A stretch of DNA of 64,000 nt from Roseburia sp. 499. Lineage in GTDB: Bacteria > Bacillota > Clostridia > Lachnospirales > Lachnospiraceae. A model generated the notes under the pieces. The model saw only the letters and a program-made list of their open reading frames with translations. It was not told the DNA's origin and ran no database searches. Positions 53,583 through 63,911 of this stretch are shown piece after piece; positions within the stretch are counted from its first letter, which is position 1; each line of letters opens with the position of its first letter. Made by a program: the position numbers and the translations under genes. Location: positions 2,728,001-2,792,000 of the forward strand of contig NZ_CP135164.1 of NCBI RefSeq assembly GCF_001940225.2, written 5' to 3'.

Positions 53583-55688
53583 TTATCCAATATTTTTCAA
53601 TACTACGGAAGAGTGTGCCGGAAGCGATATATTCAAATAGCCACCATGCACTTCATAAATTACGGGTGCCACAGAATGAGCATCTCTTGTTGTATACATA
53701 ATCTGTTCCAGTTTTGTTTCCTTGTTCAACCCTGCTGCCCAGACAGATACCTTCATGCTACGCTGTACCTCGTCATTATTAAGCACTATTACAAACTGCT
53801 GTTCCCGGTTAAACCTTCCGTAACACATCATCTGATAATCACCGCCTAAAAGCTTCAAAGACCCTGTACGAAATGCTTCATTTTCCTTATGAATCCGAAT
53901 CATTTCCTTGTGGAAGTCTAATAACTCGCGATCTTCAGCCCCCCACGGATAAGTTCTTCGATTATCCGGGTCTGTAAATCCACAGACGCCAACCTCATCT
54001 CCATAATATAACGTAGGTGCACCCGGCCAAGTCATCTGTACCACAACCGCTTCCTTCATGACTCCTTTATTCACATCTTGCGCTGCAGCACCACTTCCTA
54101 AATTGTCAACTCTACCTACCTTATGATTTGTTCTGGTAAGGAATCTGGAATGATCATGGTTTGACAGTTCATTCATTGCACACTGTAAAGATGGTGTAAG
54201 GAATCTCGTCATATAATAATTCATAGCACCTTCAAAGTTCTGATAATTTCCAAGCATATCCTGACGGTAGCCATCACTATGCTTCTCCATTCCTGTCAAA
54301 AACCAAGTTAATGGTTCCATAAATGCATCATAATTCATAACGGTATCCCACTGATCGCCACGCAGCCAATCTACCGGATCACCATAATGTTCTGCAAGAA
54401 TAACAGCATTCGGGTTTGCTTCCTTTACATTCTTTCGAAAATCTCTCCAGAACTGATGGTTATACTCTACAGAATGTCCTAAATCTGCCGCTACATCCAG
54501 ACGCCATCCATCTGCATTATAAGGTGGAGATACCCATTTTCTGGCAATCTCCATAATATAATCATAAAGGTCTCTGGAACCTTCATAGTTTAGTTTTGGT
54601 AACGTATCGTGTCCCCACCAGCCGTCATAAGTGCCATTATACGGCCACTGCCCTTCATCATAGAAGTGAAAGAAGTTTCGATAAGGACTATCTGCTGAGA
54701 TATATGCTCCGGTTGCGTATCCTAATTCTTTCTCATAAATCAATTCACGATCCAGCCATTTATTAAAAGAACCGCAATGATTAAATACACCATCCAGAAT
54801 CACTTTCATTCCACGCTTATGTGCTTCTTCTACCAACTGCGCAAATAACTGATTACTAGCTTCCAAATTCTTGTAATCTGTAACACGCTTAATGTACTTG
54901 GTTGCCTTAGAATTATCTGTTTCCCCCTGGGGTAATACTTCCCCGCCATCCTCTACAATCACACCATAATGTGGATCTATATAATCATAATCTTGTATAT
55001 CATATTTATGATTCGATGGTGATACAAATAATGGATTAAAATAAATTACCTCCACACCTAATTCTTGAAGATAATCCATCTTCTGCATTACACCAGCCAA
55101 ATCACCACCATAAAACTCACCTACACCAAAGCTTGCCGGAAACTTATTCCAACTATCTACCTCTTGGCTATAAATCCCAATATAGTGATATTCATTGGTC
55201 TTTACATCATTCGATGGGTCTCCGTTATAAAAACGATCCACCAAAATCTGATACATTACAGCACCCTTCGCCCAATCCGGCGTTGAAAATCCCGGCACAA
55301 TAATAAAATTATATTCTGGTCTTACCTGCTGTGATACTCCCATTCTGTCATAATAGCAATGAAGCATTCCTGTTACCACTTCAAAATAATAAGAAAAATT
55401 CTCCGTTCCAAGTTGTATCGTAACTTGATAGTAATCGAACTCTCCTTCGCTTTCTGACTTCTCCATCACAAATTTTTGTCCATTACTCCATAACCGTACA
55501 ATATCTACATTATCCTTAGCCGTACGAAATCTAAGAGTCACTTGCTCATTTTCCTTTGGTTCTGCCGGACTCCTATAATCCTTCGTTCCATCCGAAAATA
55601 AAGCATGCTTCTTTAACAAAGGACGCATCTGCATCATATACTGCTGTCGTTGGTTTAATTCATAAATCGAAAGCTCTTTCATAGACAT
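53583..55688 (-). CDS. GH13 alpha-glucan hydrolase (neopullulanase-like)
   Basis: A 701-aa cytoplasmic enzyme that probably hydrolyses maltodextrins, pullulan or cyclodextrins. It has an N-terminal carbohydrate-binding-like region (about 40-130) and a GH13 barrel with YQILVDRFYNGDP, the nucleophile Asp in GWRLDVAADLG, the acid Glu in VILAEHYGD and the third Asp in ELSNHDHSRF. There is no signal peptide, so it acts on imported sugars. It stands alone. Confidence 0.93.
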   Translation of the reverse strand: MSMKELSIYELNQRQQYMMQMRPLLKKHALFSDGTKDYRSPAEPKENEQVTLRFRTAKDNVDIVRLWSNGQKFVMEKSESEGEFDYYQVTIQLGTENFSYYFEVVTGMLHCYYDRMGVSQQVRPEYNFIIVPGFSTPDWAKGAVMYQILVDRFYNGDPSNDVKTNEYHYIGIYSQEVDSWNKFPASFGVGEFYGGDLAGVMQKMDYLQELGVEVIYFNPLFVSPSNHKYDIQDYDYIDPHYGVIVEDGGEVLPQGETDNSKATKYIKRVTDYKNLEASNQLFAQLVEEAHKRGMKVILDGVFNHCGSFNKWLDRELIYEKELGYATGAYISADSPYRNFFHFYDEGQWPYNGTYDGWWGHDTLPKLNYEGSRDLYDYIMEIARKWVSPPYNADGWRLDVAADLGHSVEYNHQFWRDFRKNVKEANPNAVILAEHYGDPVDWLRGDQWDTVMNYDAFMEPLTWFLTGMEKHSDGYRQDMLGNYQNFEGAMNYYMTRFLTPSLQCAMNELSNHDHSRFLTRTNHKVGRVDNLGSGAAAQDVNKGVMKEAVVVQMTWPGAPTLYYGDEVGVCGFTDPDNRRTYPWGAEDRELLDFHKEMIRIHKENEAFRTGSLKLLGGDYQMMCYGRFNREQQFVIVLNNDEVQRSMKVSVWAAGLNKETKLEQIMYTTRDAHSVAPVIYEVHGGYLNISLPAHSSVVLKNIG

Positions 55689-55780
55689 AACCTCTCAGCT
55701 CACAGACTTTTTCCACTCTTTTTATTCATTCTATCGAATATCTTCACTTAAATCAAGTAAAAAAGTTTTTCTACAAAGTA

Positions 55781-55812
55781 AAAAAGGCAGCGGTCGAACT
55801 GCTGCCTTTTTT
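55781..55812 (-). terminator. Terminator after ftsH
   Basis: Stem AAAAAGGCAGC (55781-55791) with GCTGCCTTTTT (55801-55811) is followed by T runs in both directions. The stretch from here to ftsH (55813-56003) shows no gene. Confidence 0.85.
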
Positions 55813-56003
55813 AGGAGAAGGTATTTTTACTATGGGGTGTAGCAAAAACTATATAATGTATTGGGGGGTTTTTACGTTAATTATAGTACCATATATCCAT
55901 CTATAAGTGTGCACAAACTTCACAAAAATTACATCCTTTTTTTATGCACATTTTACAGTACCTTTTTCCCATATTTGAAATACCGTCTTTATTTTTGCAC
56001 AAC

Positions 56004-57845
56004 TTATCCCTCAAACAACGCTTCAAACTCTTCTCTTCCAATTTTTTCCTTTTCTAAGAGGAGTTCTGCACACTTGTGAAGAATGGTTTCATTTTCATTC
56101 AAGATGCTCTTTGCCTTTGCATAACATTCATCAATAATACGTTTTACTTCCTGATCAATGATGCTGGCAATATTTTCTCCATACGCTCTGGTATGTGCCA
56201 AATCTCTTCCGATGAATACCTCATCGTCATCATTATCATAATTAATCAAACCTACATTTTCAGACATTCCATACTTAGTAACCATCGCCTTTGCCACACC
56301 GGTTGCCTGCTTAATATCCTGAGATGCTCCTGTTGTAATATCGTCAAAAACTAATTCTTCTGCCACACGTCCGCCTAAGTCTACCACAATTTCCTGTAAC
56401 ATTCTGCCCTTGGTGTTAAACATCTCTTCCCGCTCCGGCAATGGCATAGTATAACCTGCGGCTCCTACTCCGGTAGGAATAATGGATACCGAATATACCG
56501 GTCCCACATCCGGAAGTAAATGGAACAGAATCGCATGACCTGCTTCATGATATGCTGTAATTTTCTTTTCCTTTTCTGTAATGATACGACTCTTCTTTTC
56601 AGAACCAATCCCCACCTTCACAAAGGATTTGCGAATATCATCCTGAATCACATAAGCACGATCTTCTTTTGCAGCACAAATAGCAGCCTCATTTAATAGA
56701 TTCTCTAAATCAGCCCCGGTAAATCCCGCCGTTGTCTGTGCAATCTGTTTTAAATCTACATCATCACCGAGAGGCTTATTCTTTGCATGAACCTTAAGAA
56801 TCTCCTCTCTTCCACCGATATCCGGTCTTCCTACATGCACCTTACGATCAAAACGTCCCGGACGCATAATAGCTGGGTCTAAAATATCCACACGGTTTGT
56901 GGCTGCCATAACGATAATTCCCTCGTTTACACCAAAACCATCCATCTCTACCAATAACTGATTCAGTGTCTGCTCACGTTCATCATGTCCGCCCCCCATT
57001 CCGGTACCTCTGCGACGTGCTACTGCATCAATCTCATCAATAAACACAATACAAGGTGCATTTTTCTTAGCCTCTTCAAATAAATCTCTTACACGAGAAG
57101 CACCAACACCAACAAACATCTCTACAAAGTCAGAACCGGAAATACTAAAGAACGGCACACCCGCTTCTCCTGCTACTGCCTTTGCCAGTAATGTCTTTCC
57201 AGTTCCCGGCGGTCCTACCAACAGTACTCCCTTCGGAATTCTTGCTCCCAACTTAGTATACTTTCTTGGAGAACGTAAAAAGTCTACTAACTCTTCCAAT
57301 TCCTCTTTCTCTTCCTTTAGACCGGCAACACTTGCGAAATTTACCTTCTTATTCTCATCAGTGGTCATTTTTGCACGGCTCTTTCCAAAATTCATCATTT
57401 TATTACCGCCACCATTGGCTGCTGCCACACGATTAGACATAATGATGTAGAAAATGAACAATATAGCAAACAGTATCAATGTGGGAAGAATAGAAATCAG
57501 CCAATTCTCCTGCGGCATTTCCTTAACCTGATACTGTGTAAATTTATATTCTTTCATAGTATCCTGAATTGCATTTACATCGGATAAATACAAAGATACT
57601 ACTGTAGTCTTATCATCCTTGCCCTTTATGGTAATATCCGCTTCACCACTTGGCACTTCACGATTCTGGGAAATCGTTACGGATTGCACGTTTCCTGCAT
57701 CTAAATCCTCTTCAAACTGTGCGTAGGTATAATTATCTGACTGTCCTAATCCGGTGGAACTATCTCTTAACAGCCATACCAACGCCAGGATTACAATCAC
57801 TCCAATGTATAATCCAAACGCTCTATTTCTTTTTTGTGTGTTCAT
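56004..57845 (-). CDS. ftsH: ATP-dependent membrane zinc protease FtsH
   Basis: Degrades unfolded membrane proteins and short-lived regulators. The 613-aa protein has two membrane helices (about 10-28 and 108-128), an AAA+ module with Walker A GPPGTGKT and Walker [12 protein letters not shown], the second region of homology ([18 protein letters not shown]), and the zinc motif HEAGH. ATG 57845 follows GAGGAGG; a GTG two codons earlier lies too close to that site. Confidence 0.98.
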   Translation of the reverse strand: MNTQKRNRAFGLYIGVIVILALVWLLRDSSTGLGQSDNYTYAQFEEDLDAGNVQSVTISQNREVPSGEADITIKGKDDKTTVVSLYLSDVNAIQDTMKEYKFTQYQVKEMPQENWLISILPTLILFAILFIFYIIMSNRVAAANGGGNKMMNFGKSRAKMTTDENKKVNFASVAGLKEEKEELEELVDFLRSPRKYTKLGARIPKGVLLVGPPGTGKTLLAKAVAGEAGVPFFSISGSDFVEMFVGVGASRVRDLFEEAKKNAPCIVFIDEIDAVARRRGTGMGGGHDEREQTLNQLLVEMDGFGVNEGIIVMAATNRVDILDPAIMRPGRFDRKVHVGRPDIGGREEILKVHAKNKPLGDDVDLKQIAQTTAGFTGADLENLLNEAAICAAKEDRAYVIQDDIRKSFVKVGIGSEKKSRIITEKEKKITAYHEAGHAILFHLLPDVGPVYSVSIIPTGVGAAGYTMPLPEREEMFNTKGRMLQEIVVDLGGRVAEELVFDDITTGASQDIKQATGVAKAMVTKYGMSENVGLINYDNDDDEVFIGRDLAHTRAYGENIASIIDQEVKRIIDECYAKAKSILNENETILHKCAELLLEKEKIGREEFEALFEG

Positions 57846-57876
57846 GTACACGCCTCCTCTTATCTTTTATCTATTT

Positions 57877-58404
57877 TTAAGCATTCAATTCTACTACCCC
57901 TATATAAGGTAGATTTCTGTAATGCTGCATATAGTCTAATCCATAGCCCACAACAAATTCATCCGGGATAGCAAATCCGGTATAATCCACCCGAACATCT
58001 ACTACTCTACGCTCCGGTTTGTCTAAAAGGGTACAAAGCCTCAAACTTTTTGGTTTTCTACTTTTTAAGTTTTCCATCAGATAACTTAACGTTCTTCCGG
58101 AATCAATGATATCTTCCACTACTAAAACATTCTTTCCTTCAATTGCCTCATCCAAATCCTTGATTACCTTTACTACACCGCTAGACTTGGTATCGTTTCC
58201 ATAACTGGATACCGACATAAAATCAATAGAAACGGGCACTGTCAGTCTTTTCGCCAATTCGCAGGTAAAAAACACTCCACCTTTTAATACGCTGACCAAA
58301 TGCACCTCTTCTCCTTTATAATATTCACTAATCTCTTTTGCCATTTCCAGAATTCTTTTTTCTATATCTTCTTCTGAAATCAATATGCGAATATTTTCAC
58401 TCAT
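57877..58404 (-). CDS. hpt: Hypoxanthine phosphoribosyltransferase
   Basis: Salvages hypoxanthine or guanine to the nucleotide. The 175-aa protein has the PRPP-binding motif VLVVEDIIDSGRTLSYL and a substrate region VDYTGFAIPDEFVVGYGLDY. It overlaps tilS by 8 bases; the tilS–hpt–ftsH order is the standard Firmicutes arrangement. Confidence 0.96.
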   Translation of the reverse strand: MSENIRILISEEDIEKRILEMAKEISEYYKGEEVHLVSVLKGGVFFTCELAKRLTVPVSIDFMSVSSYGNDTKSSGVVKVIKDLDEAIEGKNVLVVEDIIDSGRTLSYLMENLKSRKPKSLRLCTLLDKPERRVVDVRVDYTGFAIPDEFVVGYGLDYMQHYRNLPYIGVVELNA

Positions 58405-59794
58405 GAATATTTCCTCCGTCTATTCGTATTTCCAAAATTCTTCTTGTATGCTCTGTTACTTTTACATCTTCACCAATGCGGTATCCCACTGCCCAGATAA
58501 GATGTGTTTCATCCGCTAAAAGCAATAGTTTATCCCGCTGTTCTCGTGGTATTTTTTCTTCTATCAGATATTTTTTTAATTTCTTTCTTCCGCCCTGAGT
58601 ATTGATAACAAAATAATCCTTTTCCCGGCGGGTTCTAAGGAGCATACTTCCTTTTATTTTATCATAATCCAACCATTTCGTATACATTTTTTGCGGAATT
58701 TCTTGACTTCCAAAATTTTCTTCCAGAATTCTGGTTTGAATTCGATATCCATATTCCGGTATTTCCAACGTTTCCCCCGGCACGATTTCCCATACCTTTT
58801 GTAACATATTCTCAACAATACTTTCTTTTGCCTTCTGGATTCGGATTCCTTCATAAGTCCGCTCTGCTTCCAACTGATAGGGCAAATTCACCTTTTTCCC
58901 CACTTGCTTTTCCAACAGTTCCAACACCTGTTGGATATGCACATTGGAAATATCTCTGCTACATCCAGCAGCCTCTGTCAACACTCGATGTAGCAAATTC
59001 TTCTGTATCATCTTTTTTTCACTTTGCAGTTTTTGCGAAATAAAAATCCCCACTTCCTCTTTACAGATGCAACGCTCTCTCGCTTCCTCCGTAAGCTGCC
59101 GCATCAATTCTTCCAACTCCACCGCCATTGCTGCGGTCTGATTCATATGTGCCACTGCCTGACTATTAATCTCTACCAACACCGGCAATACCTGATGCCG
59201 AATACGGTTTCTGGTATACTCTAATTCCGCATTCGTCTTATCAATGCAATATTCCTGTTCCTGCTCTTTTAAATACGCTTCAATCTCTTTTCTCTCTACA
59301 CACAAGAGCGGGCGTATGATATTCTCCCGCACCGGAAGAATTCCACAAAGTCCTTTGAGCCCGGTTCCTCGTGCCAAATGAAACAAAATGGTCTCCGCAC
59401 AATCATTCTGGTTATGGGCAACCGCAATCTTATCAGCTCGGAACTCCTTAGCTGCCTCTTGAAAATACCCATACCGCAGTTCTCTTGCCCCTTCCTCTAC
59501 GGTCATTTTATGCTCTCTTGCGTATTTCTCCGCTTTACAATGATATACTTTACATGGAATTTTATGCTCTTTACAAAAATTCTCTACAAATTCTGCATCT
59601 TTTTCACTCTCTACTCCTCGAATCCCATGCTCTACATGCACTACACAAAGCTCATACTGCTTTTCGGTACGTAACCGGGACAGCACCAGCAGCAGACAAA
59701 TAGAATCTGCCCCGCCGGATACTGCCGCCAGAATACGTTCTCCCTTTTCTGCCATATGATGCTGTTCCATAAACTCAAGTACTTTCTTTTGCAT
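58397..59794 (-). CDS. tilS: tRNA(Ile)-lysidine synthetase
   Basis: Modifies cytidine 34 of tRNA-Ile to lysidine so that it reads AUA. The 465-aa protein has the PP-loop AAVSGGADSICLLLVLSRL (SGGxDS at 26-31), VVHVEHGIRG, and a C-terminal domain with LLRTRREKDYFVINTQGG. Its ATG directly follows the spoIIE stop (TAAATG), indicating coupling. Confidence 0.96.
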   Translation of the reverse strand: MQKKVLEFMEQHHMAEKGERILAAVSGGADSICLLLVLSRLRTEKQYELCVVHVEHGIRGVESEKDAEFVENFCKEHKIPCKVYHCKAEKYAREHKMTVEEGARELRYGYFQEAAKEFRADKIAVAHNQNDCAETILFHLARGTGLKGLCGILPVRENIIRPLLCVERKEIEAYLKEQEQEYCIDKTNAELEYTRNRIRHQVLPVLVEINSQAVAHMNQTAAMAVELEELMRQLTEEARERCICKEEVGIFISQKLQSEKKMIQKNLLHRVLTEAAGCSRDISNVHIQQVLELLEKQVGKKVNLPYQLEAERTYEGIRIQKAKESIVENMLQKVWEIVPGETLEIPEYGYRIQTRILEENFGSQEIPQKMYTKWLDYDKIKGSMLLRTRREKDYFVINTQGGRKKLKKYLIEEKIPREQRDKLLLLADETHLIWAVGYRIGEDVKVTEHTRRILEIRIDGGNIHE

Positions 59795-61642
59795 TTATTT
59801 CTCCCATATTCCTGCCGCCAGTACGGTCATATCATCCGGCACTTTTCCGGCTGTAAATAGTAAAATCCGCTCTAGCACCTGCTTTGCCAGCTGCCCCGGA
59901 TTGTTAGTTTCTATTGTTTCTAAAATCTCCCGCAGTGTTTCTTCCGGTGATGGAACCCTCAGGTAATCTAGCACCCCATCTGTTACCAGTATCACAAAAT
60001 CACCGCTTTGAAGTTGTCTTGATGACTTTTCTATTTCTATCTGATGAAAAATCCCCACCGGAAGGGTTGCAGAGGAAATGCACTCCACTTCTTCTCCACG
60101 TTTAATAAAGGTGGTTGCTGCCCCGATTTTATAAAAATCACACTTTCCAGTATACAAATCAATATCTGCCATATCCACAGTAGAAAACATTCCTTCTTCT
60201 CCTTGAATGACCATGGCAGAATTCATCATACGAATTGCAGTTTCCTTCTGAAATCCGGTTTCTAAAAACTTCTCTATTAACTCTATCACCATTTCGCTTT
60301 CCTTACAAGCACTGATTCCAGAACCCATCCCATCTGATAATGCCAGTACGCAGTCACCACCTTCCAGTTCCAATACAGAAAAGCTATCACCGGATATCTG
60401 TGCATTATCCTTGGTAAGTCTTGCCACTCCATGCAGACTGTGAAATACGGTATCTTCCTCAAAAGTCAGGTATGCCTCTTCCTTTCCCACCAGAGAACGA
60501 ACATATTTGCCCGGAACCATGGTTCGTTTCATCCCCAAAGAAATTCCTTTTGCAATTTCTTTTATGGTAACACAATTTCCCCATTTAGAGTACACCTTCA
60601 TTTGCAATGACAATTTACCATTCTGTCGTTCATAAAGGTGAATATCATTTACTACCACTCCCCTTTCTTTAAGCCTGTATTTTACCGAAGACAACAGGCG
60701 CCCCTTCGTTTCACTTACATCAATATATTCTTTGGCACAATCCTCCATGATACCTGCCATTGCATCCAGTTGTTCCGCAATAATGCCCCTGTTTTCCAGC
60801 AAACGATTATACCAGGAGAGATTTAACTTTGCTTTTTCAAATACCCCTACCGCTTCTTCTATAATCGTATCCGAGTAAGGACAATAGTCCTCCAACTGCC
60901 GCTGTATTTCTTCTTCCGCCACACCTCTTTTTTCCAACGAATGAATCAACTTATAAAATAACTCATACATGGGACTGGTATCCTCCTGCCAGCAGATAGC
61001 ACACTGATTACAGGACATGCATATCTTTCCAGTAATCTCCTGCTGCATCCTGCCCATTTCTTCCGGCTCAAAATTGCTTTTATATTGATTCATTTGAGAA
61101 AATATCTGAGACAACCCATTAAAAGACTTCGCATAAGACTGAAGCTTTTCTCCATGCTCTGGTGTTGTTTTCCCGGAATTCTCGTTTCTTTTCCATGTAA
61201 TGTTTTCCTCCAAAAACCAATGAAATGCCGGCGATGCCACCAACACCATTCCTGCAACCAACAGGGCTTCTAATATTCCCATCCATATTACCATCCGATT
61301 TCGAACTTGAAGCAATTCTCCTGCCATAGCAACCAAACACACACTACCTCCCATGGACACCGCTCCCACCCAGGTCCGGCAAGTCTTATTCGCCCACTCG
61401 ATTAATTTAATTACCACTGCCGTTACTAAAATTGCCATCGTATACTTTGCCATTTCCTGTACCGGTATGAACAGCGCCATTCCAAATATAGAAAATATTA
61501 ACAGCAGGGTTCGATTGATTTCTTCCATGTATGCCACCGTAAAAAAGGCAGGTATTAACGGAAAACACCCCACAAACTCCACTTTCGCCACCAGTACTGC
61601 CAGGGCATACATTACAATTTCTTTCCATTTTCTTTTTTTCAT
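59795..61642 (-). CDS. spoIIE: Stage II sporulation protein E, short form
   Basis: A membrane phosphatase that dephosphorylates SpoIIAA and so activates sigma-F in the forespore. The 615-aa protein has only about five membrane helices before residue 150, against ten in Bacillus SpoIIE, a central region with CMSCNQCAICW, and a C-terminal PP2C domain with SDGMGSG, VTDGVLDYL and DDMTVLAAG carrying the metal-binding aspartates. It lies upstream of tilS. Confidence 0.93.
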   Translation of the reverse strand: MKKRKWKEIVMYALAVLVAKVEFVGCFPLIPAFFTVAYMEEINRTLLLIFSIFGMALFIPVQEMAKYTMAILVTAVVIKLIEWANKTCRTWVGAVSMGGSVCLVAMAGELLQVRNRMVIWMGILEALLVAGMVLVASPAFHWFLEENITWKRNENSGKTTPEHGEKLQSYAKSFNGLSQIFSQMNQYKSNFEPEEMGRMQQEITGKICMSCNQCAICWQEDTSPMYELFYKLIHSLEKRGVAEEEIQRQLEDYCPYSDTIIEEAVGVFEKAKLNLSWYNRLLENRGIIAEQLDAMAGIMEDCAKEYIDVSETKGRLLSSVKYRLKERGVVVNDIHLYERQNGKLSLQMKVYSKWGNCVTIKEIAKGISLGMKRTMVPGKYVRSLVGKEEAYLTFEEDTVFHSLHGVARLTKDNAQISGDSFSVLELEGGDCVLALSDGMGSGISACKESEMVIELIEKFLETGFQKETAIRMMNSAMVIQGEEGMFSTVDMADIDLYTGKCDFYKIGAATTFIKRGEEVECISSATLPVGIFHQIEIEKSSRQLQSGDFVILVTDGVLDYLRVPSPEETLREILETIETNNPGQLAKQVLERILLFTAGKVPDDMTVLAAGIWEK

Positions 61643-61756
61643 TTTGTCTATCCTCCTTCTGCCCGCATTTGAGCGTGCAGGAGTTATTATAAAAAGTCCT
61701 CTTTGAAATCTTTGTCAAACCAGATACACTTTTTCAAAAACTTTTAGACAAAAAAA

Positions 61757-61790
61757 TCCTTAGAATCGCTGGTTATGACGATTCTAAGGA
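61757..61790 (-). terminator. Terminator after the DivIC-like gene
   Basis: A perfect 12-bp stem (61757-61768 with 61779-61790, TCCTTAGAATCG and its complement) is followed on the minus strand by T7. It isolates spoIIE from the yab/divIC transcript; spoIIE should have its own promoter in 61643-61756, which I cannot define. Confidence 0.9.
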
Positions 61791-61814
61791 ACTTATGCTT
61801 TTTAAGAAATTCAT

Positions 61815-62165
61815 CTATTGACCATCATCTGAATTCTCCTTGAAAATAATTTCATTGGAGTATACCAGACCTAATTTCGTCTTTGCAATCTGTTCTATGT
61901 ACTCTTTGGTAGTTACATATTCTTCGTATTCCTTAATCTCTTCCTGACGCTGTTGCTCTGATTCCAGTTGCGCCTTTAACTCGGTTTCCTTCTTCTTATA
62001 ATCCTCATTTTTCTCATACAAAGAAACAATCTGAACAGACATAACACCGATTAAAATCAGCACAATCAGGGTAATAGATAACATTCCTGCTTTATTCTGT
62101 TTTCTCTGACGGCGCATGCGCATTCTCTGCACACTTGAACTTCTTGCCCGTTCTCGCTCTTTCAT
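61815..62165 (-). CDS. divIC: DivIC/FtsB-type septum formation initiator
   Basis: A bitopic cell-division protein of 116 aa: a basic N-terminus (RMRMRRQRKQNK), one membrane helix (about 29-48), then a coiled coil (YEKNEDYKKKETELKAQLESEQQRQEEI) and a conserved tail (TKEYIEQIAKTKLGLVYSNEIIF). It would join FtsL and DivIB in the divisome. It follows yabQ, as in Bacillus. Confidence 0.93.
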   Translation of the reverse strand: MKERERARSSSVQRMRMRRQRKQNKAGMLSITLIVLILIGVMSVQIVSLYEKNEDYKKKETELKAQLESEQQRQEEIKEYEEYVTTKEYIEQIAKTKLGLVYSNEIIFKENSDDGQ

Positions 62166-62185
62166 CTTATCTTCCTTCCCTCTGC

Positions 62186-62659
62186 TTACCGTTTACATAA
62201 TCCTATTTTAACTGTTCTCCATACTTTTTTCAATTGCTTTTTCATAAATCGTACTACTTTCTTCCCAGTTTTTCTAACAAATCCTATTGGTTTGCAGAAT
62301 AAACGGGCTGTCCACGCAAAAGGTCTGCTAATAAGAAACAAGATTTTTTTCAACACAAAAACACTGGCTTTTACCACTAGCCGACTTAAGAGAACATTAT
62401 ATATCAACATTCCCAACAGAACACCGCCAATAGCAAATCCTCGAATATAGCCGCTGTTTTCCCGGTAAAGCATCGCGAATAGAACTAATGCACTGGCAAT
62501 CCAAAACAGCATATCTTCCATTCCAACCCACAGAGTTCCATGTGGAATCAACCTTCGAAAAATCCGTATCTGATCATATACCAGCAACAGCATCATTCCC
62601 GTAATGAGGGAAATAAACAATACATCTGCTTCTTTTATGATTTCTGTACTGACTTCCAT
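62186..62659 (-). CDS. yabQ: Spore cortex biosynthesis protein YabQ
   Basis: A 157-aa membrane protein with about four helices (LFISLITGMMLLLVYDQIRIFRR..., LFWIASALVLFAMLYRENSGYIRGFAIGGVLLGMLIYN) and a basic C-terminus. YabQ is needed for cortex formation in Bacillus. Its ATG overlaps the yabP stop (TAATG). Confidence 0.9.
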   Translation of the reverse strand: MEVSTEIIKEADVLFISLITGMMLLLVYDQIRIFRRLIPHGTLWVGMEDMLFWIASALVLFAMLYRENSGYIRGFAIGGVLLGMLIYNVLLSRLVVKASVFVLKKILFLISRPFAWTARLFCKPIGFVRKTGKKVVRFMKKQLKKVWRTVKIGLCKR

Positions 62660-62946
62660 TATTTAAATAGTCTTCCCAACAAGGATTCTCCTTGCTTTGC
62701 TGCGGTCTTTACATCCGAATAGGTCAAACTATCGATTTTCCCTTCAATATCAATTTCACCTTTTTCCAATGTCAAACGCTTTACATGAAGGTCTGCTCCC
62801 TTAATCATTAACATTCCCAGTTCTGTTTCTAACAATATTTCTCCCACATCAAAGGACAGTACATCTATGACACCATTGAGCACACCATTTTTCCGATTGG
62901 ATATTATAATTTTGTGAGTTTTCTGAGCTATTCCTCGCTCTTCCAT
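62659..62946 (-). CDS. yabP: Sporulation protein YabP
   Basis: A 95-aa protein with the YabP/YqfC pattern (HKIIISNRKNGVLNGVIDVLSFDVGEILLETELGMLMIKGADLHVKRLTLEKGEIDIEGKIDSLTY). It acts in spore development, probably at the forespore membrane. ATG 62946 follows AAGGAGG; the longer frame would start before this site. Confidence 0.93.
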   Translation of the reverse strand: MEERGIAQKTHKIIISNRKNGVLNGVIDVLSFDVGEILLETELGMLMIKGADLHVKRLTLEKGEIDIEGKIDSLTYSDVKTAAKQGESLLGRLFK

Positions 62947-63043
62947 AAAAAATCCTCCTTCCATATTTTAGGCTTTGGATTGTCCTTTTTAAATATATGA
63001 ATGAGGTATTTTTTTATGACTGTATTCTCTTATAAACTATCGC

Positions 63044-63283
63044 TTATATATACCGGAATAACTCTTTTGCTTCTTCCTTCTTACTGGTATCCTGCAAATC
63101 AAGTACTTCTACTTTAACATTCTTAGTTCCAAACATAATCTCTATCATATCCCCTACCTTAACATCCAGAGACGCTTTCGCAACCTTACCATTCACAGTC
63201 ACTCTTCCTGCATCGCACGCCTCGTTTGCTACGGTACGTCGTTTGATAATACGAGATACTTTTAAAAACTTATCTAATCTCAT
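63044..63283 (-). CDS. rqcP: S4-domain protein RqcP (YabO/HslR-like)
   Basis: A 79-aa RNA-binding protein consisting of one S4 domain (MRLDKFLKVSRIIKRRTVANEACDAGRVTVNGKVAKASLDVKVGD). In Bacillus RqcP joins RqcH on stalled 50S subunits for alanine tailing. ATG 63283 has AAAGG at a good distance; an ATG two codons earlier is too close. Confidence 0.92.
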   Translation of the reverse strand: MRLDKFLKVSRIIKRRTVANEACDAGRVTVNGKVAKASLDVKVGDMIEIMFGTKNVKVEVLDLQDTSKKEEAKELFRYI

Positions 63284-63326
63284 AATCATTTTCCTTTCTC
63301 TTACATAACCTTTTTACTAAAGTAAT

Positions 63327-63356
63327 AAAGGACCCTCCTAAAACGGAAGGTCCTTC
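63327..63356 (-). terminator. Terminator between hup and rqcP
   Basis: Stem AAAGGACC-C-TCC (63328-63338) with GGA-A-GGTCCTT (63345-63355) is followed on the minus strand by TTTATT. It ends most HU transcripts and may pass some to rqcP. Confidence 0.8.
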
Positions 63357-63386
63357 TTAAATACTATTTTAAACAATCAATGCTTA

Positions 63387-63662
63387 TTATGCATTTACTA
63401 AATCTTTTAAAGCTTTTCCTGCTTTGAACTTAGGAGCTTTAGAAGCTGGGATTGTCATTTCTTTACCTGTCTGTGGATTTCTTCCTGTTCTAGCTGCTCT
63501 TTCAGAAACTTCAAAAGTACCGAATCCAACTAACTGAATCTTTTCTCCCTTTTTTAATTCTTCAGCAACTACATCTGTAAAAGCCTTTAATGCTTTTTCT
63601 GCATCTTTCTTAGATAATTCAGTTTTTTCAGCCATTGCTGCAACTAATTCTGCTTTGTTCAT
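63387..63662 (-). CDS. hup: DNA-binding protein HU
   Basis: A 91-aa nucleoid protein ([28 protein letters not shown]) with the DNA-bending arm [50 protein letters not shown] precedes the ATG. The 250 bp upstream (63663-63911) are AT-rich and contain its promoter, not resolved, and no gene. Confidence 0.97.
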   Translation of the reverse strand: MNKAELVAAMAEKTELSKKDAEKALKAFTDVVAEELKKGEKIQLVGFGTFEVSERAARTGRNPQTGKEMTIPASKAPKFKAGKALKDLVNA

Positions 63663-63911
63663 GACAAAATTCCTCCTCTGGATTTCTTCTCTAATATAAT
63701 TATATTTAGGTTATGATCTCTATCAAAGTGAATACTCCTCTAGTAGATTACCTACAAACATATTTATACTTGTTTTCCTCTGCTTTGTCAAGGAAAATTC
63801 CATATTTACAGGCTTTTTTCGGGTTTTTATGAAATGTGCCGAAATATGAATTTTCACTTTGTATACTTTTTCTCTTGCTTTTTTAGATATTTTAATGTAA
63901 TGATGCCCATT